From assembly GCA_031280335.1 (NCBI GenBank), contig JAITGZ010000231.1:1-5893 (forward strand): DNA of 5,893 nucleotides. The letters are read 5' to 3'. Positions 1 to 5,107 of the stretch are shown one piece after another. A program made the position numbers and the translations under genes. This DNA comes from Deltaproteobacteria bacterium (GTDB lineage: Bacteria; Desulfobacterota; Desulfovibrionia; Desulfovibrionales; Desulfovibrionaceae). Numbering within the stretch: position 1 is the stretch's first letter; each line of letters begins with the position of its first letter. The notes under the pieces were generated by a model that was not told the DNA's origin, made no database searches, and saw only the letters and a program-made list of their open reading frames with translations.

Positions 1-186
1 CAGCCGCGCGGCTTCCAGTTCATTTTCTTCCGCCTGTGTTTCTTCGGGCAGATGCAGCGCCTCCACCACCAGCAGGGAGGTCAGGGTCAGGAGCAAGCCC
101 AGGGCCAGGACGCGGAAGGAAGGGCGCGGGCGCGGGGCATGTTCCGGCGGGGAGAAAAATGATTTAATGAAAGGGAGGCGGGGCAT
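1..186 (-). CDS. N-terminus of a membrane-anchored protein, probably PgsW-like (partial)
   Basis: The frame opens with ATG at 186 and stays open to the left edge, giving 62 residues; the rest lies outside the window. Seen: a basic, proline-rich start (PRLPFIKSFFSPPEHAPRPR), a single hydrophobic segment at about residues 25-44, then an acidic segment ending ELEAARL. This is a type II or signal-anchor topology with the body outside the cytoplasm. The start lies 2 bases after the PgsC stop (TGA-CC-ATG) with no clear Shine-Dalgarno, which suggests translational coupling. The third gene of a pgsBC locus is usually pgsA/capA or, in many non-Bacillus loci, the poly-gamma-glutamate system protein PgsW. 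A short anchor followed by an acidic helix running into 'AARL' fits my memory of PgsW better than CapA, but the fragment is too short to decide. The coding frame itself is well supported; the family name is inference. Confidence 0.6.
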   Translation of the reverse strand, partial: MPRLPFIKSFFSPPEHAPRPRPSFRVLALGLLLTLTSLLVVEALHLPEETQAEENELEAARL

Positions 187-188
187 GG

Positions 189-629
189 TCAAGGGAGTAT
201 GCCCAGCAGACGCAGCAACAGGCGGGTCAGGCAGCTCACCAGGAGGAGGGAGACAAGGGTTCTGCCTATGCCCTGCCTGTCCATCTCATTGGCCAATATG
301 CCGGGGATAATATAGCCCAGGGCGTCCATACGGCTTGCCGCCAGGTCAAGGTTCCAGTACAGCGCCTCCCATAGCCATTGCAGGCCGAAACCCAGAAGTA
401 TGGCCACGGTGAAGCGCCTGCGCCCGTAGAGTATGCTGTGCCGGGCCAGGAGGCGCAGCAACGCCAGTACGGCGGCGGAGATGAGCAGGGCCTGGAGCAT
501 GAGAAACGGACGGTCAAAATACAGGGCGAAGTACCCCGGAGTAACCAGTCCGCCGGCCACCAGCCCGGTCAGCTCAAAGAGGAGAAAGCCCAAAACCAGG
601 CCCAGAGCTATGGCATGGGCCAGAATCAA
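189..629 (-). CDS. pgsC: Poly-gamma-glutamate synthase membrane subunit PgsC/CapC
   Basis: This is the integral-membrane partner of PgsB; the two together form the membrane complex that makes poly-gamma-glutamate, and PgsC is thought to help synthesis or export. The 146-residue length matches the family (about 149). Recognised blocks are ELTGLVAGGLVTPGY (residues 19-33, matching the family's E-x-T-G-x-x-x-x-GLV-x-PGY), ILYGRRRF (66-73), and GYIIPGILANEMDRQG (105-120, matching the family's VIIPGLIAN...RQG). Hydrophobic stretches at about 4-28, 42-62, 74-92 and 122-144 give roughly four membrane segments. The start is TTG at 629, overlapping the PgsB stop by 4 bases (TTGA). A GGAG sits 7 bases upstream of TTG, inside the end of pgsB, and no in-frame ATG exists that would keep the conserved N-terminus. 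It is co-transcribed and probably translationally coupled with pgsB. Identity is strong; the exact start is likely. Confidence 0.93.
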   Translation of the reverse strand: MILAHAIALGLVLGFLLFELTGLVAGGLVTPGYFALYFDRPFLMLQALLISAAVLALLRLLARHSILYGRRRFTVAILLGFGLQWLWEALYWNLDLAASRMDALGYIIPGILANEMDRQGIGRTLVSLLLVSCLTRLLLRLLGILP

Positions 630-1735
630 GCCGGTTCTCCGTTTAAGGCCGTGCGCAAAGCCTCTGCGCGTCCATGGAAATTACCCAGGCCGACCACTGC
701 GGCCGCCGGCCCAAGCTTGCGGCATATATCCGCCAGCAGCGCCTCTGCCGGGGGTACGCTCCAGGCATAGGCCTGCGCAGGCCCCAGACCGCGCCGGCGC
801 ATGGCCCGCAGGGCATAGGGAACATGGCTGCCCAGCAGCACGTACAGGGTAAAAATACGCTCTGCGGCAAACCACTCCACGAAAGCGCGGGTGCGCAAGG
901 GGCGGTCGTTTCTGGTATTGAATACGGCGGCCAGAGGCGCGTCCGTACGCGCCATTCTCTCCAGGGCTTTATGCAGCAACAGGCGCGAAGACTCCACATC
1001 ATTGGCGGAAAATAAGTCCAAAAAAAGCACTTTGCCGCCGTCGGCGAGCCGCGTGCGGACAAAAGCGGGCCAGTTATCCGGCGGACGTTCCGGCAGGTTG
1101 AGGGAGAGATCCCGGGCCAGATGCCGCTCCAGCAGACCGGCTTGCGCGTCCGGGGGGACATCGTCCGCCTCCGGCATAACCAGGTGCGCGTTGCTGCGTG
1201 CCGCCGCAGCGCGCAATACATCGCCCCCGGCGTCTTTTAGCGCGAAATTTTTTTGCTCCGTCCCCAGACTCAAGGCCAGGGCACGGACAATGTCTTCCGG
1301 CAGCCGGCCCTGGACTTCATGATGATCCGGCCTGGTATTGGTGAGGAGAAGATGGGTGGGAGAAAGAATTTTTTTGGCCTGAAGCACATTTTCAGGGGCC
1401 AGGGCCATACATTCCATGACCAGGGCCCGGCAGCCCAGGGCACCGGCCTTGCGTACGCAGCCGATATATTCGCGGATGTTGGGCGCGCCCAGGCGGCGCT
1501 GCTCCCGCGTCAAACCATCGGGATAATAAAGCAGCGCCCTGTCACCGCTGGTACGGCCCAGGGCATTGACGCCATTATGCCGCAAAAGATCCATCACCCG
1601 CCTGGTAAGGCCGCTTTTGCCCCTGGTGCCGTATATATGGATACGCCAGGGAACGGCCCGCAGACACTTTTTAAGATGTTTCGTCTCCAGTAGCAGGTAT
1701 GTGGCCAGCGCCAAGATGCATATCCAGAAGAGCAT
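626..1735 (-). CDS. pgsB: Poly-gamma-glutamate synthase ligase subunit PgsB/CapB
   Basis: This ATP-dependent amide ligase, related to the Mur ligases, joins glutamate through gamma-carboxyl bonds at the inner face of the membrane together with PgsC. With the chosen start it has 369 residues, a little under the Bacillus protein. Features in order: an N-terminal membrane helix (about 2-16), the ATP-binding P-loop GTRGKSG (36-42), GRTSGD (60-65), GAPNIREY (83-90), ECMA (109-112), RPDHHEVQG (135-143, family form EDHMDVMG), SANDVESS (243-250), NTRNDRPLRT (273-282) and GLGNFHG (349-355, family form GVGNIHG). All are in family order and no key block is missing. The frame is open to an ATG at 1798, but those 21 extra codons are encoded by a perfect palindrome and lack family similarity. 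ATG 1735 puts the P-loop 35 residues in, as in Bacillus CapB. No Shine-Dalgarno is visible before 1735, which is unusual in this cluster. Confidence 0.95.
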   Translation of the reverse strand: MLFWICILALATYLLLETKHLKKCLRAVPWRIHIYGTRGKSGLTRRVMDLLRHNGVNALGRTSGDRALLYYPDGLTREQRRLGAPNIREYIGCVRKAGALGCRALVMECMALAPENVLQAKKILSPTHLLLTNTRPDHHEVQGRLPEDIVRALALSLGTEQKNFALKDAGGDVLRAAAARSNAHLVMPEADDVPPDAQAGLLERHLARDLSLNLPERPPDNWPAFVRTRLADGGKVLFLDLFSANDVESSRLLLHKALERMARTDAPLAAVFNTRNDRPLRTRAFVEWFAAERIFTLYVLLGSHVPYALRAMRRRGLGPAQAYAWSVPPAEALLADICRKLGPAAAVVGLGNFHGRAEALRTALNGEPA

Positions 1736-1755
1736 AAATTTGATATATACACATT

Positions 1756-1797
1756 TGGTTGATTTGGCCGGGGGCCTTGCCCCGGCCAAATCAACCA
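1756..1797 (-). promoter_or_regulatory. Perfect 18-bp-stem hairpin in the pgsB leader
   Basis: Seen directly: two 18-base arms (1756-1773 and 1780-1797) are exact reverse complements around a 6-base loop. The inner part of each arm is very GC-rich (GGCCGGGG / CCCCGGCC). It ends 20 bases before the pgsB ATG and lies in the only long gap between genes here. No run of U follows on either strand, so it is not a classic intrinsic terminator. It could be an attenuator, an mRNA processing or stability element that splits upstream and downstream expression, a protein-binding operator, or a dispersed palindromic repeat. The structure is certain; the role is not. Confidence 0.6.
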
Positions 1798-1821
1798 TCT
1801 TAATGTTCCAAAGTCAAAGTC

Positions 1822-1850
1822 TAGAGCAATTTCACTTTGAAATTGCTTTA
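1822..1850 (-). repeat. Palindromic repeat, copy A, overlapping the GGT stop codon
   Basis: The arms at 1822-1834 and 1838-1850 pair over 12 of 13 positions around a 3-base loop (ctt), with the only mismatch at 1824/1848. Bases 1822-1841 recur exactly, inverted, at 5088-5107. The TAA stop of the GGT gene (1848-1850) is the outer end of one arm. It could form a hairpin at the 3' end of the GGT message, but no T-tract follows, so termination activity is uncertain. Confidence 0.75.
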
Positions 1851-3698
1851 ATGTCCGGCCACATCTCCGTCAATGCGGCTTTCGGCCCCGCCGTAGCGGG
1901 CCCCATTTTCGGGGTCCACCATAATCATCAGGGAGTAACCGGGGGTGCCCACCCGGTAGCTTTCTTTAGCTGTTACCAGATCATAGCCCATTTGGGTCAG
2001 TTTGGCGGCGGTATCGCCGGCATCGCGTATTTCCGGCTCGGCCTGCAGTCTGGTGCCGGCGGTATAGTGGCGCATATCGCCGTAAAGGTGGCGAGGCGCG
2101 GATATGGCCGCCTGTGGGTTCATTTTCCATACCAGGGCATTCATGATGGTCTGGAACACGGCCGGTTGGGTGGAATCTGCGCCGGAGCCGCCCACCAGCA
2201 TAGCCACTTTGCCGTCTTTAAGAAACATGCCGGGGCATAAGGTCCAGCGGTTGCGCGCCCCCGGCTTGAGAGCCAGGTTACTGGGCTTGCCCGTCCAGTG
2301 GGAGATTTCAAGATCATCCCAGTTGGCGGCGTTGTTGGCCACCATGCCCGTATTGCCCAGAATGTCATGCCCGCCGAAGTAGGTGCCCAGGGTATGGGTA
2401 AAGCTCACGGCGTTGCCGTACTGGTCAATCACGTTTACATGCGTGGTCTGGCCTGGATATTCAGGAGAGCGGGCCTTGAAAGAAAAAGCCAGGGAACTGT
2501 CTTCACTTTTGACAGTCCCGGCCTGAGCTGCAGGAAAGGCGGGCTTGCTGCCGGTGGCGGCGTACGGGTCGCCGGGCTGCACCCGGCCAGGGGCGGCTTT
2601 GCCCGGCACAATGCGCGCAAACTGCACGTCAATGTAGCGCGGGTCCAGGGTAAGCTGGCCCGGGGCATTGGCATACATGGGGTCACCGCCCCACTGGTAA
2701 GAGTCGGCATGGGCCAGACGTTCAATTTCCGTCATAATATTAACGTATTCGGCGCTGTGCAGATCGTACTTGCTCCAATCCACCTTTTCAGCCAACTTCA
2801 ACATCTGCATCCAGGTCATACTGGAGGCCGGGGGTTGATGTCCATATACCTCATAACCCATGAAGGTGGTTTTGAGGGGTTCTTTCCATTGTACCTTGTA
2901 GGCGGCCAGGTCATCCAAGGTCCAATAACCTCCCTGGGATTGCACATATTTTACAATCTCCCTGGCGATGGATCCCTTCTTGCCATATACCGCGCCTATG
3001 CCTTCCTTGGCCACGGTACGGTAGGTGCGGGCCAGGTCCGGGTTTTTGACCAGGGCGCCGGTCTGCGGCCATACGCCGTCAGGGGCATATACCTTGGCCA
3101 GATTTGGGAAAAGCAGGGGCACATCCGGAAAGGCGTTGGTCATGGAATTGTGGTGGTGCTCGGTGAAACGGTAACCGTTTTCCAGATAATACAGGGTAGG
3201 TTCCACCAGTTGGGCGAAGGAGCGGGTGCCGAATTTTTTAAGCAGGGCGTCGTAACCGGCCAGGGTACCGCCTATGGTCCAAGACAGGGAACCTTCCAGC
3301 ATCTTGTCGCGGTCTTCCTTGCCGTTGGTTTTATAGAGATCGGCCTTGAAGCCCTTGGGGGTCATGGAGCCGGCGTCCAGGGTATAGACCTTTGTGGTCT
3401 TGGCGTCATAAATGACGAAAAAAGCCGCGCCCATGGGCCCGCACATGGAAGGATCAACGGCGTTGAGCATCAGGGCCGTGGCCACGGCAGCGTCCATGGC
3501 GTTGCCGCCTTTCTTCATGACCTCCACCCCCACGGCTGTGGCCAGGGGAGAGGTGGCGGTAACCATGCCTTTGCCGGCCACCACCGCGTTTCTTTGGGGA
3601 TACTTGGGATAGTACTTGAACTCCTGGGCCAGGGCCGTCTGCGTCATAAGGAGCAGCGCGGCGGCCAGCGCCATCGCCAGCCTGCATTTAACTTTCAT
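1848..3698 (-). CDS. Secreted gamma-glutamyltranspeptidase family protein (CapD-like role possible)
   Basis: GGT-family enzymes are self-cleaving N-terminal nucleophile hydrolases that hydrolyse or transfer gamma-glutamyl groups. The 616-residue product has a Sec signal peptide (basic MKVKCR, hydrophobic core about 7-22, likely cleavage after TALA near residue 24), so it should act in the periplasm. Seen: GGNAMDAAVA (64-73); the processing/catalytic site GQTTHVNVID (416-425), with Thr418 as predicted nucleophile and new N-terminus; GNAVSFTHTLGTYFGG (428-443); NTGMVANN (449-456); and GGSG (503-506), matching the family oxyanion/GGS loop. The split would give a large subunit of about 390 and a small one of 199 residues, normal for the family. 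The usual Arg-Glu of the REMAP block that binds the substrate carboxylate is absent (here LDAGSMTP, 108-115), so the substrate may differ. The start at 3698 is fixed by AGGAGG 5 bases upstream and by the signal peptide; a longer frame to 3800 would overlap the upstream gene. Next to pgsBC it resembles CapD in context; it is not proven to be CapD. Confidence 0.92.
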   Translation of the reverse strand: MKVKCRLAMALAAALLLMTQTALAQEFKYYPKYPQRNAVVAGKGMVTATSPLATAVGVEVMKKGGNAMDAAVATALMLNAVDPSMCGPMGAAFFVIYDAKTTKVYTLDAGSMTPKGFKADLYKTNGKEDRDKMLEGSLSWTIGGTLAGYDALLKKFGTRSFAQLVEPTLYYLENGYRFTEHHHNSMTNAFPDVPLLFPNLAKVYAPDGVWPQTGALVKNPDLARTYRTVAKEGIGAVYGKKGSIAREIVKYVQSQGGYWTLDDLAAYKVQWKEPLKTTFMGYEVYGHQPPASSMTWMQMLKLAEKVDWSKYDLHSAEYVNIMTEIERLAHADSYQWGGDPMYANAPGQLTLDPRYIDVQFARIVPGKAAPGRVQPGDPYAATGSKPAFPAAQAGTVKSEDSSLAFSFKARSPEYPGQTTHVNVIDQYGNAVSFTHTLGTYFGGHDILGNTGMVANNAANWDDLEISHWTGKPSNLALKPGARNRWTLCPGMFLKDGKVAMLVGGSGADSTQPAVFQTIMNALVWKMNPQAAISAPRHLYGDMRHYTAGTRLQAEPEIRDAGDTAAKLTQMGYDLVTAKESYRVGTPGYSLMIMVDPENGARYGGAESRIDGDVAGH

Positions 3699-3703
3699 GA
3701 GAA

Positions 3704-3709
3704 CCTCCT
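3704..3709 (-). promoter_or_regulatory. Strong ribosome binding site of the GGT gene
   Basis: The minus strand reads AGGAGG, a full Shine-Dalgarno core, 5 bases before ATG 3698. It decides this start over the ATG at 3800, which lies inside the upstream gene. Confidence 0.9.
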
Positions 3710-3717
3710 GTTTAATC

Positions 3718-3731
3718 AGGGCTATCGCCCT
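3718..3731 (-). promoter_or_regulatory. Short hairpin upstream of the GGT ribosome binding site
   Basis: The minus strand reads AGGGC-GATA-GCCCT, a perfect 5-bp stem with a 4-base loop, located 8 bases upstream of the AGGAGG and 20 bases after the stop of the upstream gene. No U-run follows. It may be a minor mRNA stability or translation element, or chance. Confidence 0.3.
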
Positions 3732-3750
3732 AAATTTCAAATAGCTATGA

Positions 3751-4896
3751 CTATTGCGGGACATTGAGATAGCGCCCCACAGGGGTTGCGGCGGCTTCAC
3801 TGTAAGCGGGCATATTGGCGAAGCTGAAGGGTTTTTCCGGGTTCAGCTCGCTGAACACCCGGCACAGGCTTTCCACTGTGGTCAGGTGCCGGGCCACGCG
3901 CACATTAAGCGGCCAGCCTTCTTCTCCATAAGGGATAAAAGTGCGCCCCAGCCGGGCCGCTTCCACATAAAAGGCGTCCTTGCCTTCCACAAAGAGCTTT
4001 TCATCGGTAATGCCGCGAATGCGGCCTATACCCGGTCCGGGGGTTTCGGCCAGCACCGTCCACGCGGGGGTATAATCCCCCAGCTCGCGGTAGGTCAGGC
4101 CGCGGAATTTTTCCGGGGACATTTCCACGCGTATATCCACATCTTCCATGCGCATTTCGAGAGCTGCCAGAGTGGCCATGTCCGCATTTTTTTGATGCGC
4201 GCCCATGGCGTTGATAAAGGGATACTCCGGCCAAGCCTCATGCAGATCGATGTTTAAATCCACCTTTTCCTCAAGGATCACCTTGGTGAGGGCAAAGGCC
4301 ACCCTTTCGGCGAAGGTGCCGTTTTCCACCCCTGGATAGGCCCGGTTCAGGTTGCGCACCTCTTCGCCGGAAAGCTTCTGCCCGGTTTGGTAATGGCTGA
4401 AGACCTCAGGGTCAGGCCAGTAGTGGATGGGGTTCACCCCGCGCGCGCCGCCCCTGAAGGAACGGTATTGCCCGTTGCCCAGGTCGTGGCGGATGAACTG
4501 CGGGGTGGCCTCCTGGGGGAAGCTATGGGTAAAGGCGCTGTTGTTGCATTGAGGTATGACAATGAGCCGTCCCTTGGTCAGTTGTATTTTTTCCACCAGG
4601 ATCAGAGCGGCCATGAAGCCGGAGGTCTCATCCGGATGGGTGCCGCCCATTACGCTCACCGTGCCTCCGGGTTCTCCGGAGTCGATGATGAAGATGCGCG
4701 TATCCCCGGCGCTGTCCTTGAGGGGCGGAAAGTAATCGCTCAACCATTTGATGGCGGTCACATGCGGGCTGGGGATGATGATGTCGTGCTCCCACAGCCG
4801 GGCAAAAGAAGTGTAGCCCAGTACCGTGGCGAGCGCCACCAGTACGGAAATGACCAGGGCCGTAACTCTGTTGAATTTGGGTTGTTGCTTGGTCAT
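3751..4896 (-). CDS. Membrane-anchored M14 / succinylglutamate desuccinylase-aspartoacylase-like zinc hydrolase
   Basis: The 381-residue protein has one N-terminal membrane helix (about 11-30) after a basic start (KFNR), so the catalytic domain should face the periplasm. Zinc-carboxypeptidase features are visible: GGTHPDETSG (84-93), with His87 and Glu90 as the H-x-x-E zinc ligands; RNLNRAYPG (181-189), the substrate-binding N-x-N-R-x-[FY]-P-G block; NIDLHEAW (215-222), with His219 as the third zinc ligand; and Glu284 in LAETPG (282-287) as candidate general base. The family removes acyl or amino-acid groups from amide bonds; the exact substrate cannot be read. A frame begins at ATG 4908, overlapping the upstream stop (ATGA), but GAGGG lies 5 bases before ATG 4896, so 4896 is preferred. 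The GGT gene follows after 52 bases. Given pgsBC downstream, a role in cutting gamma-glutamyl polymers or fragments is plausible: phage PghP, a poly-gamma-glutamate hydrolase, has a carboxypeptidase-like fold. That role is inference. Confidence 0.88.
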   Translation of the reverse strand: MTKQQPKFNRVTALVISVLVALATVLGYTSFARLWEHDIIIPSPHVTAIKWLSDYFPPLKDSAGDTRIFIIDSGEPGGTVSVMGGTHPDETSGFMAALILVEKIQLTKGRLIVIPQCNNSAFTHSFPQEATPQFIRHDLGNGQYRSFRGGARGVNPIHYWPDPEVFSHYQTGQKLSGEEVRNLNRAYPGVENGTFAERVAFALTKVILEEKVDLNIDLHEAWPEYPFINAMGAHQKNADMATLAALEMRMEDVDIRVEMSPEKFRGLTYRELGDYTPAWTVLAETPGPGIGRIRGITDEKLFVEGKDAFYVEAARLGRTFIPYGEEGWPLNVRVARHLTTVESLCRVFSELNPEKPFSFANMPAYSEAAATPVGRYLNVPQ

Positions 4897-4904
4897 GGAC
4901 GCCC

Positions 4905-5066
4905 TCATTTAATGAGCAGTACGCGGTAAACGAACGGGTACATGATAAAAAAGGCTATAACCTGTTCCCAGAAGGACTTGCAGCGAAAGAGATTGTAGGC
5001 GGCCACCGCCACAATGAACAGCGAGAGCAGGTTATACGCGCCCATGATAAAATAATATGTCGGCAT
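4905..5066 (-). CDS. 53-residue two-helix membrane protein
   Basis: This small gene starts MPTYYFIMGAYNLLSLFIVA and ends VYRVLLIK. Two hydrophobic stretches (about 5-26 and 37-51) are separated by a short polar loop, FRCKSFWEQ (27-35). It is supported by AAGGAG 5 bases before ATG 5066, by its fit between the permease (38-base gap) and the zinc hydrolase, and by its TGA lying 8 bases before the next chosen start. I recognise no family. It could be a small accessory subunit of the permease, taking the place of the TRAP small subunit DctQ although far shorter. It could also be a functional counterpart of the tiny CapE/PgsE proteins of Bacillus poly-gamma-glutamate loci, to which I see no sequence likeness. 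Coding status is likely; function is unknown. Confidence 0.75.
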   Translation of the reverse strand: MPTYYFIMGAYNLLSLFIVAVAAYNLFRCKSFWEQVIAFFIMYPFVYRVLLIK

Positions 5067-5071
5067 AAATA

Positions 5072-5077
5072 CTCCTT
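5072..5077 (-). promoter_or_regulatory. Ribosome binding site of the 53-residue membrane protein
   Basis: The minus strand reads AAGGAG 5 bases before ATG 5066. It is the main evidence, besides hydrophobicity and spacing, that this short frame is translated. Confidence 0.8.
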
Positions 5078-5079
5078 AA

Positions 5080-5107
5080 GGGCAAACTTCAAAGTGAAAT
5101 TGCTCTA
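5080..5107 (-). repeat. Palindromic repeat, copy B, overlapping the permease stop codon
   Basis: Bases 5088-5107 are the exact reverse complement of 1822-1841 (20 of 20). The other arm (5080-5087) has diverged, so the hairpin is imperfect: a 4-bp inner stem, one mismatch, and further pairing only with a bulge. The TAG stop of the permease (5105-5107) lies inside it, and its far end touches the ribosome binding site region of the next gene. Confidence 0.7.

Noticed and set aside
1756..1797. Hairpin as a rho-independent terminator
   Set aside because: The stem is strong enough, but neither strand has a run of T after it.
1736..1798. Extension of PgsB to ATG 1798 (21 extra residues)
   Set aside because: The extension is encoded mostly by the perfect hairpin, does not resemble the family N-terminus, and ATG 1735 gives the usual distance to the P-loop.
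1780..1817. Possible sigma-70 promoter for pgsB (TTGACT-like box at 1812-1817 on the minus strand)
   Set aside because: The -35-like box is good, but at 16-18 bases downstream no convincing -10 is present, only TTGATT-like sequence within the hairpin arm.
1566..2240. 224-codon plus-strand frame spanning the pgsB-GGT gap
   Set aside because: It overlaps pgsB, the hairpin and the GGT 3' end, has no recognisable domain and no convincing ribosome binding site; it is a shadow frame.
2298..3767. 489-codon open frame on the plus strand, antisense to the GGT gene
   Set aside because: It lies almost wholly opposite a well-supported GGT gene, its translation is rich in Gly/His/Gln without family motifs, and long antisense frames are expected from GC-biased codon use.
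3699..3800. Extension of the GGT gene to ATG 3800
   Set aside because: It would overlap the end of the zinc hydrolase gene and bury the signal peptide 34 residues in; AGGAGG at 3704-3709 points to ATG 3698.
4897..4908. Start of the zinc hydrolase at ATG 4908 (ATGA overlap with the small gene)
   Set aside because: An ATGA overlap is attractive, but no Shine-Dalgarno precedes it, while GAGGG lies 5 bases before ATG 4896. The choice changes only four residues and remains open.
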